Source: Tritrichomonas musculus
Taxonomy: Eukaryota > Parabasalia > Tritrichomonadida > Tritrichomonadidae
Length of the DNA stretch: 64,000 nt
Direction of reading: 5' to 3'
NCBI GenBank assembly: GCA_039105265.1
Contig: JAPFFF010000011.1
Location: 2,790,001-2,854,000 of the forward strand
Part shown: positions 34,484 through 44,699 of the stretch, one piece after another
How positions within the stretch are numbered: the stretch's first letter is position 1
Layout: the number at the start of each line of letters is the position of its first letter
Notes under the pieces: model-generated
What the model was told of the DNA's origin: nothing
Seen by the model: only the letters and a program-made list of their open reading frames with translations
The model's database searches: none
Translations under genes and position numbers: made by a program

Positions 34484-37400
34484 ATGAACAAGGACATTGA
34501 AGACAATTTTTTAGATGCTATTGGAGATGTCTATGCTGATACAAAATCACAGTTTCGTCGTGAATATAATCGACGTGCAAAACAATACCAAAAGAAAGAC
34601 AAATTTAAAGAAGAAATGAGGAAGCTCATGATTCCTGCAGGACAAGGTATTGGTTTTGCTACAGACATCAATCAAGATGAAGATAAGAGGTACGCATTTA
34701 CGGAAGCACTACGACAGATACATAAAAAGAAAAATGTTGGAAGACCTATTGTTAAAGCAATTGCACTTGATGGAACTTATAAGTACTTCACACTCAGTGA
34801 TAAGCACAACATCGAAAGTACATTAGGTCATATAACAGGAGAACTTGATTTAAGTGAAGACCAGTCAGACACTAATCCATATATCTCAAACATGTTCATT
34901 CCAGTTCGATATGAGGTACAATTTATTGACATGAACAAAACAAATGATGGTGTTCATTTTAGAACCAAGATGCAAGATATGGATACTCATGAAATCTATG
35001 ATGATGAAGTCGAAATTGATGAAGACTATCGAAATACACCAGAAGGTAGTTTTTTCCCATACATCAATCTATCACCTATAGACTTATCTACATACCAAAT
35101 CTTTCATGAGGTAAGGAAAGAGAACTACAGAGATAATTGTTTTGTATATGCTTGTATACAATCAGGTGTGTTCACTGATGATGAAATAGATGACTTACGA
35201 TTTTTTGTTCAAACAAGAACCATACCCAATAACAAGATAGAAGAAGTAGCTAAAAAGTTCAAGTGCAATTTTAGTATCATTAGAGTTGTTGAACAACCTG
35301 ATAAATACAAGTATGAAACAAGAATCAACACCAGAAAGAAAAAATGGTCTGTTGATTTTCAAAGAGAAGTTAAACTGATATTGTTCAAAGACCATTATAT
35401 GCTCAATAAGAACATACCTTGTACATTATTCTATCTTCAACACTATGAAGAACTTGATAGAACATTTGCATATATGCCTTTTGACAAAAGATGTATGATA
35501 TATAAATTACATAGTAATAGAAAGACTGTCAAAGAATATAATTCTGAAGGAATCAAACCAATAACCTTTTTCCAAAAGATGTTTGAGTTACATCTATTTG
35601 AAGAAATCAAAGCATGCGAAATGGATATTATCAACACAACTGAATATGAACATGTTAATGACTATGTAAGTCTCGAATATAATGCAGAACAATGTACAAG
35701 ACTCATTGAGAATAATAAAAAGAAACAAAATACATGGTCAAGGATTTATTATAGCGACTTCGAAACAAACTCGACAGTCAGTCCACATATACCATATCTC
35801 AATTGTACGATCTTTCGAGATGGAGCCAACATACATAAAATATCTATTCAAGGTGAAGATTGTGGACAGAAGCTCTTGAATTATTTATGGAGTGGCTCAT
35901 TAACATATTTTCACAACCTCAAGTATGATGCATGTTTTTTCATTAACACACCTGGATGGGATACACAGATAACAGAACGAAGTGGAACTGTGTTGCAAAT
36001 CATCATGACATTATTCGAAGAAGGTACAAGGAAAGTCAAAAAGCGATTAACATTCAGGAACTCATATAGTATAATACCTCAAGCATTAAGTAAATTTGCT
36101 ACAATGTTCAACCTCAATGTTCACAAGGAAGTCATGGCATATAAGCTATATACACAAGAGAACATTCAAAGAAGAATTGTTGATGCTACTGAGTTCCAAC
36201 AGCAATACATCGATGAAAATGCAGATAAGTTATCGAAAGCACAACTTGATGCAAACTGCAAGCAGATTATCGAAAATGCAAAAATTGCAAATTGTTATAA
36301 TGATGGCAAAATCGACATCATTAAATATGCCATCTTCTATTGTTTCAAGGACTGTATTGTTTTGATGAAGGGAATGGAAAAATTTAATGAAGACCTGAAA
36401 GCAGTCTTTAAAGAAACAAAGACAGATATGTATGGTGTTCATGATTTTATATCTATAAGTGCTATTGGATACTGCTTTGCCAAGAAATATGGTTGCTTTG
36501 ATGGATGTTATGAACTATCAGGTAAGTGTCAAGACTTCATACAACGATGTGTCTCTGGTGGAAGAACAATGACAGCAGGTAATGAAAAGCAATACATCGA
36601 AGGAAAGATACAAGACTTTGATGCAGTTAGCTTATATCCATCTGCAATGTATGTTATGGATGGTATACCATTAGGAAGACCTAAAGTAATACCACAAGGT
36701 ACAACACATGAACAACTTATGCAATATGATACATTCTTTATCGAAGTCAACATCAAGAAACTCGAATGTAAATCAAAAGAGCCATATAAATTTGGACAAG
36801 TATTTACAAGGAATGAAGCAGGTAGTAAAATATTCGGCAATTTCCTTGTTGACCATTATTATATCGATAAAGTAGGTCTCATGGACTTGTTCGAATTTTA
36901 TGATGTTGAATATGAGTTAATACGTGGCTATTACTTTGATGAAGGATTTAACAAGAAAATCAATGAGTTCATTGAGAAGCTCTTTAATCTCAGGGCAAGT
37001 TATAAAAAGCAAAAGAACCCTCTTGAACAAACAATAAAGCTCCTCCTCAACTCCATATATGGCAAGTCAATATTGAAAGCAACAAAGACTGAAACCAAGA
37101 CAGTACCAAAAAGCCAACTATACAAGTACCTCTGGAGGAACTACAACTTTATCAAGGAGGTTGTTGAAGATGCTAATATTGATAAGTGCTATGTCAAGAA
37201 GTTGAAACCAATTAATGACCATTTCAACCTACCTCAATTTGGTGCAAGCGTTCTCTCTTGGAGTAAGCACTTAATGAACAGGGTTATGGCTACAGCTGAG
37301 CAAGCAGGTATACCTATCTTTTATCAAGATACTGATAGTATGCATGTACTTGAAAAAGATGTACCAAGGATAGCTGACTTATTCCAGTTCAAGTATCATC

Positions 37401-37759
37401 AACCTCTTATTGGAAAAAATATGTGTCAGTTTCATAATGACTTTGATGAGTTCGAAGGTAGTCAAGGGGAAATACACTCAAGAAAACTCATTGCACTTGG
37501 TAAAAAGAGCTACCTCGATATCTTGGTTGATGAACAAGGAAATGAAGGATATCATATTAGACTCAAAGGAATTCCAAAACAAGTTATTCTCAACAAGTGC
37601 AAAAGGATGGGTATCTCAGTTGAAGAGCTTTTTGAAAGAATGCATGAAGGAGAAAGTATGACATTTGATTTGTTGGATGGTTCGAATGCATTCAGGAAGT
37701 CAAAGACATTTCAACAAACCAACTTACCTAAATTTGCACGTACTCTTAGGTTTACTTAG
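34484..37759 (+). CDS. polB: Protein-primed family B DNA polymerase with OTU-like domain (element B copy)
   Basis: 1091 aa, aligned with 3575-6850 and about 98% identical. All motifs are kept: SDFET, FHNLKYDACF, YCFKDCIVL, DFDAVSLYPS, LLLNSIYGKS, YQDTDS. The OTU-like DNCFVYACIQSG and FKDHYML pair is also kept. Most differences from A cluster in the segment just after the OTU-like domain (about residues 295-360), where short blocks differ by several residues, suggesting a small gene-conversion tract. The 3' end overlaps the minus-strand neighbour by 8 bp. Confidence 0.92.
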   Translation: MNKDIEDNFLDAIGDVYADTKSQFRREYNRRAKQYQKKDKFKEEMRKLMIPAGQGIGFATDINQDEDKRYAFTEALRQIHKKKNVGRPIVKAIALDGTYKYFTLSDKHNIESTLGHITGELDLSEDQSDTNPYISNMFIPVRYEVQFIDMNKTNDGVHFRTKMQDMDTHEIYDDEVEIDEDYRNTPEGSFFPYINLSPIDLSTYQIFHEVRKENYRDNCFVYACIQSGVFTDDEIDDLRFFVQTRTIPNNKIEEVAKKFKCNFSIIRVVEQPDKYKYETRINTRKKKWSVDFQREVKLILFKDHYMLNKNIPCTLFYLQHYEELDRTFAYMPFDKRCMIYKLHSNRKTVKEYNSEGIKPITFFQKMFELHLFEEIKACEMDIINTTEYEHVNDYVSLEYNAEQCTRLIENNKKKQNTWSRIYYSDFETNSTVSPHIPYLNCTIFRDGANIHKISIQGEDCGQKLLNYLWSGSLTYFHNLKYDACFFINTPGWDTQITERSGTVLQIIMTLFEEGTRKVKKRLTFRNSYSIIPQALSKFATMFNLNVHKEVMAYKLYTQENIQRRIVDATEFQQQYIDENADKLSKAQLDANCKQIIENAKIANCYNDGKIDIIKYAIFYCFKDCIVLMKGMEKFNEDLKAVFKETKTDMYGVHDFISISAIGYCFAKKYGCFDGCYELSGKCQDFIQRCVSGGRTMTAGNEKQYIEGKIQDFDAVSLYPSAMYVMDGIPLGRPKVIPQGTTHEQLMQYDTFFIEVNIKKLECKSKEPYKFGQVFTRNEAGSKIFGNFLVDHYYIDKVGLMDLFEFYDVEYELIRGYYFDEGFNKKINEFIEKLFNLRASYKKQKNPLEQTIKLLLNSIYGKSILKATKTETKTVPKSQLYKYLWRNYNFIKEVVEDANIDKCYVKKLKPINDHFNLPQFGASVLSWSKHLMNRVMATAEQAGIPIFYQDTDSMHVLEKDVPRIADLFQFKYHQPLIGKNMCQFHNDFDEFEGSQGEIHSRKLIALGKKSYLDILVDEQGNEGYHIRLKGIPKQVILNKCKRMGISVEELFERMHEGESMTFDLLDGSNAFRKSKTFQQTNLPKFARTLRFT

Positions 37760-38492
37760 TTATAACATCATTGATATCAGTCGAGTTAGATGGTTTAATT
37801 TTGATAGTTATGAACAAAGGACTTTTTAACAATATCGGCTGGTATTGAAAATCTACTAAACTTAATTCTAAATATTTTAATGAATCTGTAAATGTTTTTA
37901 TTTTTAAAGGCTTACCCTCAGTCTCGAAATCATATATAAGTGGTTTCTTATCTACAGTGAAGGTATTTATTGTACCAATAACTGAAGGTGTATATTGTTG
38001 TTCACCTATATTCGAGTATATGGCATTACCTTGTAGTGATACTAGATACAACTTAGTATGATTTAATATTGGTATATCTTTTATTATATAGGTTGTATTA
38101 GCAGGTAACTCTAAAGGCAATGGAGTATTATAAAGACCAGTTACTAATGCAGCTCGATGAGTTAAAGACGTAATGGTAGTCTTCATTGTGGTTTTTATTT
38201 GGAATGTTCTTGTTTCTTGTTTATACTCCCATTGAAACCAAGACATTAAATTTAATACCGATTGTAATTCTTTGATTGTATAAGAAAATTTAGGAGTTCG
38301 AAAATAGGCTTTAATAGGTATTGAATCACTTGACATCTCAATATAATCTTCATCATTGGTTAACAGAATATTACTCAAGGTGCTTAATGAAGATACATAA
38401 TACTTGACATATTTACACTTCCAAGGTATATCTAAATTAACTGATACCTTATTATATTCATCTGCATTTGTGCTTTGTACTGATACTAGCAT
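37752..38492 (-). CDS. Beta-rich structural-type protein (element B copy)
   Basis: 246 aa, homologous to 6843-7580. The C-terminal half (from about DIPILNHTKLYLVSLQG) is almost identical to A, while the N-terminal half differs strongly except for the first 30 residues. The start is 16 bp from the divergent fibre start. The split pattern suggests recombination inside the gene or co-adaptation of the N-terminal half with a changed fibre partner. Confidence 0.55.
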   Translation of the reverse strand: MLVSVQSTNADEYNKVSVNLDIPWKCKYVKYYVSSLSTLSNILLTNDEDYIEMSSDSIPIKAYFRTPKFSYTIKELQSVLNLMSWFQWEYKQETRTFQIKTTMKTTITSLTHRAALVTGLYNTPLPLELPANTTYIIKDIPILNHTKLYLVSLQGNAIYSNIGEQQYTPSVIGTINTFTVDKKPLIYDFETEGKPLKIKTFTDSLKYLELSLVDFQYQPILLKSPLFITIKIKPSNSTDINDVITK

Positions 38493-38508
38493 TTTATTAT
38501 ATCCTAAA

Positions 38509-40721
38509 ATGTCAATTAAAGTTTATTCTTTGTTATCAGGAGAAACAGAGAAGCTAAAAGACAAAGACATAGAGATAAGTGTTAATGATGAAAACAACAT
38601 CGATATCATAAGAGGTGGAGACCCTAAAGATTATCCAAAATTCAGTTGCTTATATAATAAGGAAGAGATAGACATAAAATTGGTTAGTGACTATCTGGAT
38701 AAAAATGGGCTAGAGTCTTTTGGTGCTCTTAACATTATGGGAGGTAAAGGTATATATACATGGAATACTGATGGTACACTAACGACAAAAATACAATATT
38801 GTGCTAGTCTCAATAAACTATATGAAAGATTAAGAGACAGTGCTAAAAATTTAGAAGTCTTTTTAACCAAAATGAGGGAAGATGTAGATTCTGGTATTGC
38901 ACCCGGAGCTACCTTAAAATATTTTACTGGAGAGATAAGTGATAAAGATATAATAGAAGAAGAATATGATGTTAGTACATATAAGAAGTTAATAGAAGCA
39001 TTAACAGCGAATCAAAAAGGTATGTTAGATGTTATGAATTTAATGATTCAAAATATAGATGAAGTTAATAATGCAATTGTTCCAAGTATCGATTGGAATA
39101 CATTAAAGGACTTAAAAATAATTGTCGAACATGTAGATGAAACTACCAAAGCAATTACCTATGGAACAGATACAATAAAACCTAAAAACATGGAAACTAT
39201 AATAAAAGAGTTAAGTACAAGTAATGATAATATATCAAAGTGGATAAAAAATAATACTGTTGATTTTACTGAGATAGAGCCCATTAAATATGTAGATTTA
39301 AAAGTTAATGAAACTACTAATGAAACTATCTTTGATGTCAATGAGACAAAGATAAATAACATGAAAGACTTTGCTGAGAAAACAAATACAACAGCTGCTA
39401 ATATTACTAAATGGATAGATGCATTAAATGATCAAACCATAAGTTATGAGACTCTCTTGAACTTAACAGGTGGTAATACTTCAATGTGCCTAATTAATAA
39501 AACAACTAGTGAACCAGAAATACATGAGGTTAAAATAGAAATAGATGAAACACCACCACCTACTCCAACACCTGAGCCAACTCCAGACCCTACACCTACA
39601 CCTACTCCAACTAAACCACCAAAAGAGTTAGTTAACAAAGAAGATATGGTTTATGTAATTCCTCCTATTGATGAATTAAAGAAACTCGAAGAATATACGA
39701 TTCCAAAAATTATAGAACCAGAAGTACTCAAATTAACAGTATTCAAGTTTTGGTTATATAGTCAAAAGACAATAGGATTGATAAAAGACTTATTGTATAA
39801 TATCATTTCAACTACCCTATCTCTTGCTAAACAGCCTATTAAATTAACTTATCAAACAATTGCTTTTGCGACAAAAGAATTTATGAAGATTATATATAAC
39901 TTATTTTATTTTATCTGGTATGGTATTGATAGTATTGTGGATATTGCATATGAAGCTGTTAAAGATAATGAAAAAGTGGGGGTAATCTTTTATATTAGAG
40001 GAGAAGATGCAGATGCTGACTTTAAGGATGTAGATTTGCATCAGGTCATTGATGAGATAAAAGAATTGACACCAAGACTTAATAACAAAATTGATGAATT
40101 AAAGAATGAAGGAATTCGAATGATTAAAATAGCATATAGCTCATTTACATTATTTTGGAGCAACTTATGGCACTTCATAGTTGATTTTATCATGAACTAC
40201 CCAAATTTAGTTAATAATATTATACAGATAGGCGGAAATTGGATAGATGCTCAATTTTGGCAATATATAGGAGGTTATTCTGATTTAATTCTGTATGTTT
40301 ATGTAATACTTGTATATGCAATCGCTGGGGGTTTAGGCGTTGGGGCATTTTGTTTATGTGTAATTCTAATAGCTGCCCTTTTCGAACCAATAGGAAGAGG
40401 TGCCCAATGGATTTTAAATAAGATTACACGACATCCTCCTGCTCCTCATGCTCGTACACTTGAAGTTGATGATAATGACGTTGTTAATACTGATGATGAA
40501 AATAGCTTTGATATTGTTGACCCTGATGGAAATAAAATTGTAATTGAGATTGATGATGATATATTAGAAGTATTTCGAAATCAATATAACTCATTGGTCT
40601 CCAAATATCAAGCAATCTATGATGTTGTTCCCTCTACTCCATCAACTGACTCCAAGTATTTTACCTTGAAGGAATCAGACCAGTTATATTTATATAGACC
40701 ATCTAAGACGTATGAAGAATC
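38509..40721 (+). pseudogene. Fibre/spike-like gene, element B cassette (broken)
   Basis: The anchor (MSIKVYSLLSGETEKLKD, then FSCLYNKEEIDIKLV) matches element A, but the following 500 residues match element C instead. They include GIYTWNTDGTLTTKIQYC, LRDSAKNLEVFLTKMREDV, SNDNISKWIKNNTVDFTE, a PT-repeat linker (TPDPTPTPTPTK), a helical part and a hydrophobic segment (LYVYVILVYAIAGGLGVGA). It returns to the shared YFTLKESDQLYLYRPS block, which over 71 bp is identical at the DNA level to element A. The element is broken at its right side, where unrelated repeat DNA follows. A fibre or spike role is inferred. Confidence 0.6.
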
Positions 40722-40731
40722 AGTAGTATAC

Positions 40732-40766
40732 GTTAGGCTGGGATTCATTCTTCATCCCATCCTAAC
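40732..40766. repeat. Hairpin at the B/repeat junction
   Basis: GTTAGGCTGGGAT and ATCCCATCCTAAC are reverse complements apart from one mismatch, around a 9-nt loop. It lies about 10 bp from the point where Polinton homology stops. Confidence 0.7.
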
Positions 40767-41622
40767 CTGCTCGCCACCAAACTCAGGTACGCCTTCGCTT
40801 GGGCCTCGCTATCCGGCCAAATACCCTCTGAAAACCTATCGTAAGTACACACTCTCTACTTTCACTATTCCACCAATGTCATTTCCAAGGTATGGAGTAG
40901 TTTTTGAATTCTACACCCAAAAATACGGTATTTCTTGTATAGGCACGACCCCGAAAAATTGAGTTTTGATTGAGTTAATATTTTCTCTCAAATATTTTTA
41001 TGCCAGAAGTATATTTTTTTTCTCTCAAATATTTTGAAAAGATTTTATAAAAATATTCTTAAAAAGTTAACTAGACACCAAGATATTTTAATATTATTTT
41101 TCACTTTTTGAATTTAAATTTTTATTATTTTGTTATGGATTTTTATTAATTTTTCAAAATTTTTGTTCCACTTTTTGAATTTAAATTTTTGTATTGCGCA
41201 AGCTTGCTCAGTCTTGTTCAATCTTGCGCAAGCCTTTCGCAACTCTTGCGCAAGTACACCTCTCTGGCATCCTAAAATTTTCATCCAAATTTGATAAATA
41301 AAATTTTTTCCTTTAAAATTATAATATTTGTGAAAGAAAATTTTATTAATAAATTGATAGATAAAATTTTTTATTATTTTTACAAGTTTATGGTTATAAT
41401 TTATTAAAATTAATTTTTATAAAAAATGTCGGACTTTCTATTTTTCGAACCATGTAACTTTCCACCAAATATTTCCATTGAGCTATGACCCCATACAAGA
41501 ATATTTTTGGATGGTTTATTTTTAAAACTGAATTCTGAATATATTATTTGAGTTATTACAATATATTTCAATATTTATTTGGTTTTATTTTTATTCAAAA
41601 TCGAGTTTCCATCTTTGTCTAT

Positions 41623-41686
41623 GCGTGTGTCGTAATGGTTAAACTCCCTACCTAACATCCTAGGTTCGACATATATCCGGAACGCA
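41623..41686 (+). repeat. tRNA-like sequence, probable SINE head
   Basis: GCGTGTG...AACGCA ends can pair in part like an acceptor stem. An A-box-like GTCGTAATGGTTAAAC and a B-box-like GGTTCGAC occur in the right order. The T-arm stem does not pair properly and the total is only 64 nt, so it is not a functional tRNA gene. A Pol III-driven SINE head is the simplest reading. Confidence 0.35.
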
Positions 41687-41972
41687 TTTTTTCTGAGTTA
41701 TGAGAAAGAGTGGACTTTGAGTGAAATCTGTGAAAACTTGGATTTGTGGCTAAGTTGTGAGTTGTTTGTTAACAATTATTCCGCAAACAAAAAACTTATT
41801 GAGTTAAGTTTCCATCTTCCTGATCGAGGCCATTAACTTCCCCTAGTTAACGGACGGCTCCTTTCAATAAGGATTTCATTTGGAGTAGATCTCTTTTATA
41901 AGTAATTCAGAAAAAGGCCTCTCAGGGTTGGTTTTTGCACTTTTGTTTTTATATTTTAATATTTTTATAAAA

Positions 41973-43328
41973 ATGTATCCAACACTTAATCCCGCAGAAG
42001 AAACAACACCTATACCAATTGAATATACTTACTTTTTAGAAGATGGAGAACAAGACCCAAGCAAACCTAATCGATATTACTTTAATTTTCCTCAAGAATG
42101 GTGTACTTCGAATAGAGGGGAATCAATTGTAGGCGTAAGAAGTATTTATTTAATGGCTCGAAGAAGAAAATTAGAATTTGATTTTAGCATTCGAAAATAT
42201 TTGAGGAAGGACTTTGATGAACTAAAGGCAAAGGAAGAAAAGGCAAAGGAAGAAAAGGCAAAGGAAGAAAAGGCAAAGGATAAAGATAAAGAAATAAATA
42301 ATAACGAAATATATGACAAATTACCAAAAAAATCAAAAATAGAATTAACAATCAATGTTATATCTTGGTTATCGACTGATAATGATATGAGAAAAATATT
42401 TGATGATATAAATGACCAATTAGATAAAGTATTTAATACATATAATGAAGCATTCTTAAAAGATTGTGATGTAACAGCAGATTCTTGGAAAGAAATATTG
42501 GAACAATATAAAGCTATCACTAAAGAATATATCAATCCATTATTTGGACGTTTCTATTTTGTGAAAGATGCGTTAACATTTCTATTTAATGCCCGAGAAA
42601 AGTATCAAGAATATAAAACAAAAATCGATAATTGGTTTAAAGAGCATGAAGAAAATATTATTCCACTCTTTCGCCAAGATAAGATTGATAGAAGCCGAAA
42701 CGATTTTCAAATGGATGGATATTATGATTATGATAAGAAAGCATTTATTGAAACCATTTTTTCACCACAGAACTTAGAAAAGAATACAATTTCCAAACCA
42801 TCATTTATATATATGGCACCAGAGATAACAGATTATGAACCTACACCTACACCAACACCTACACCAACACCTACACCAAAACCAATACCAGGGGAAAATG
42901 ATTTTGTCGAATTAGGTCTATACTATGTTGATTTCAAGATTAATTTTAGAGAAAGTGATAGAACAGATTCTAACTATAAGAATACTGATTTTGCTGATTT
43001 ATTTAATATAGGAGATAAACCATATCAAAATAATCCATATGACTTTAATGATAAATGGTGCAGAAGATTAGATTTTAAAAATATTTGGGATAGACATTCG
43101 TGTAAAGTATATTCATCAATAGCTGAGCAATCAAATAAATATTATTTAGGCAATAGTCAAATATACTTCAGTCCTATCAAGTACTTCAAACTGAACTCAA
43201 CTGATCAAAGATTTTGGATAGAATTATATTCAGGGCGTCATAATAATATTCCTGTTCTGGTACCAAACAATGAATCATTTGTCATTGAAATGCAATTATT
43301 ACCATTTAAGAAGATGCTTTACATTTAA
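41973..43328 (+). CDS. Predicted penton/minor capsid-type protein, element C version
   Basis: 451 aa, longer than the B homologue (334 aa). I chose the ATG at 41973 (MYPTLNPAEETTP). Conserved ends are RYYFNFPQEWCTSNRGESIV and VRSIYLMARRRKLEF near the N-terminus, and DRHSCKVYSSIAEQ, YFKLNSTDQRFWIELYS and FVIEMQLLPFKKM at the C-terminus. The centre holds a KEEKA repeat (about 88-106), a helical insertion, and a PTPTPTPTPTPTPKP linker near residue 295. The variable middle between conserved beta ends looks like a surface insertion in a capsid protein. The assignment is by homology to B and by context. Confidence 0.6.
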   Translation: MYPTLNPAEETTPIPIEYTYFLEDGEQDPSKPNRYYFNFPQEWCTSNRGESIVGVRSIYLMARRRKLEFDFSIRKYLRKDFDELKAKEEKAKEEKAKEEKAKDKDKEINNNEIYDKLPKKSKIELTINVISWLSTDNDMRKIFDDINDQLDKVFNTYNEAFLKDCDVTADSWKEILEQYKAITKEYINPLFGRFYFVKDALTFLFNAREKYQEYKTKIDNWFKEHEENIIPLFRQDKIDRSRNDFQMDGYYDYDKKAFIETIFSPQNLEKNTISKPSFIYMAPEITDYEPTPTPTPTPTPTPKPIPGENDFVELGLYYVDFKINFRESDRTDSNYKNTDFADLFNIGDKPYQNNPYDFNDKWCRRLDFKNIWDRHSCKVYSSIAEQSNKYYLGNSQIYFSPIKYFKLNSTDQRFWIELYSGRHNNIPVLVPNNESFVIEMQLLPFKKMLYI

Positions 43329-43339
43329 GACAAATTTAA

Positions 43340-43564
43340 ATGAACAAAAAGCATTTTAAGACAATTAATGAGCTTCATTCTTTTTTTCCTTGGAGATCTG
43401 CCTCTAAATTTGTTCCACTCGCAAAACGATATGGATTCACAGAAGAAGCCGCATTAGATTATTTAAGGAAGATAGTACATGATGTAAAGGTACCAAAGGC
43501 AAAGTTTATGAATATCTATTCTAAACACTCTGGGGGATATCAAATGGACACATTCACAAAATAG
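43340..43564 (+). pseudogene. Integrase gene remnant
   Basis: Matches the N-terminal region of the element B integrase (KIVHDVKVPKAKFMNIYSKH, then GGYQMDTF). It sits in the expected place after the penton-like gene. It is part of the broken state of element C; this element probably could not have integrated with its own enzyme. Confidence 0.8.
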
Positions 43565-43682
43565 AAACGTCCAAATAATGGATTGATATATTCTTTAGTG
43601 ATAGCTTTATATTGTTCCAATATTTCTTTCCAATTGATGGATTACCTAAAGAAACACCTAAAGAAAAATAAAATATTATGCA

Positions 43683-44162
43683 ATGGTTAAACATGTATTA
43701 TCAAAAATGAAGGAAACAAATGAAGAAATGCAGAGACTTATAAACAAGCACTCCCTCCAAGAAATAAATGATAGAATAGTATATATAGCCAATAAGTTAG
43801 TAAAATACCAAACATCATCTTACCCATATAACACACTAATAATATTGGATGACTGTGCAGGAAGCGATTTGTTAACACATAATAATACAGAATTCCTTAG
43901 ACTATTAACCAAGACAAGACATTATAATATTACCTGCATCATGGCTATTCAGACAATCAGATTCGTACACATAAATGCAAAAAGATTGGCCACGGATATC
44001 ATATGCTATAGTGGATACTCAGAAGAAGATTTTACTTCCTTGCTTCAACAAACAAATAACAACCTTAATATCAAGAAGACGGTAAAAGAATATTTACAGC
44101 ATAGAGATCTTCATTCAAAATTTATTATGAACATAACCGCCAATAAATATTACTTTGACTGA
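43683..44162 (+). pseudogene. Packaging ATPase gene remnant
   Basis: Corresponds to the Walker B half of the A32-like ATPase of element B: TLIILDDCAGSD and TRHYNITCIMAIQTIRFV are present, ending like the B protein (NITANKYYFD). It is part of the broken state of element C. Confidence 0.8.
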
Positions 44163-44174
44163 TATTAAAAGACA

Positions 44175-44678
44175 ATGGAAGCAGTTTCTGATACAGGAAG
44201 GATTGAACAAAATTCTGGTGGTGGATTTTTTAATCGTGCATGGAATTCGGTAAAATCTGGTGTTGGTAAAGTAGGCAAATTCATTGGTGATAGTGCAGTT
44301 GGTAAAGCTGGTAAATGGGCTTGGAAAAATAAGGCACCAATATTAAATACTATAGGAGGAGCAACACAAGCTTTGGGAACAATAACGGGTAATCCAGCAG
44401 CAATAGGTATAGGTAAAGGATTGACAACAATAGCAAGTGGAATAAGAGAAGGAGAAGTAAAAGCAGCATTAGAAAAGAATATAGCAGAAAGACAACCTAA
44501 TCCGTTAGGTAGTAATGTAATGTATGCAGATTTTCCACGCATTCATTATTCGAGAAAGCCAGCTGCTTATAAAATATATCAGAACAGAAGTAAATATGTG
44601 GACGAAGCAGAAGCACATATAGCGAAATTGAATAAAAGAAAGAGAAAGAAATCAAGAAAAACAAAGAAAACTCAATAA
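44175..44678 (+). CDS. Amphipathic Gly/Ala-rich basic-tailed virion-type protein
   Basis: A 167-aa protein in the same position as 26944 in element B. The first half is Gly/Ala-rich and amphipathic (WNSVKSGVGKVGKFIGDSAV, GGATQALGTITGNPAAIGIG). The tail is strongly basic (KLNKRKRKKSRKTKKT), like a core or DNA-condensing protein. The combination resembles adenovirus pVI/pVII-type proteins by composition only. Sequence identity to the B protein is low, so the pairing rests on position and layout. Confidence 0.5.
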   Translation: MEAVSDTGRIEQNSGGGFFNRAWNSVKSGVGKVGKFIGDSAVGKAGKWAWKNKAPILNTIGGATQALGTITGNPAAIGIGKGLTTIASGIREGEVKAALEKNIAERQPNPLGSNVMYADFPRIHYSRKPAAYKIYQNRSKYVDEAEAHIAKLNKRKRKKSRKTKKTQ

Positions 44679-44699
44679 AATGATTTTTTTATCAAATAA

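Larger units (their letters stand above)
21136..40721 (+). mobile_element. Polinton/Maverick element B
   Basis: Starts with a terminal repeat (21136-21334, outer end AGTAGTATATAC). It then carries HNH, small genes, a proline-rich protein, Ulp1-type protease, penton-like protein, RVE integrase, A32-like ATPase, MCP and small virion-type proteins, followed by a block nearly identical to element A (PolB, vertex-like gene, fibre gene). It is joined to unrelated repeat DNA at about 40722, so its right terminus is not in the window. It counts as broken, with perhaps two breaks overall. High identity with A indicates a very young age. This is the window's only copy of the complete morphogenesis block. 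Confidence 0.9.
40722..41930. other. Non-Polinton repeat DNA between elements B and C
   Basis: About 1.2 kb without a credible gene. It starts with a hairpin (40732-40766) and a GC-richer patch (CGCCTTCGCTTGGGCCTCGC). AT-rich DNA follows with a duplicated CACTTTTTGAATTTAAATTT segment (41102 and 41169) and a cluster of TTGCGCAAG-type words (41193-41255). A tRNA-like head lies at 41623-41686 and a moderately GC-rich tail ends at GGCCTCTCAGGGTTGG. It looks like host interspersed repeat sequence including a SINE. No clear target duplication was found. Confidence 0.55.

Noticed and set aside
40722-40962. Extension of the element B fibre ORF into the GC-richer repeat DNA
   Set aside because: The extension has no counterpart in A or C and lies in unrelated repeat sequence, so I did not count it as fibre protein.
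41623-41686. A functional tRNA gene
   Set aside because: Too short, the T-arm does not pair and no proper anticodon arm is visible; annotated as a SINE-like head instead.
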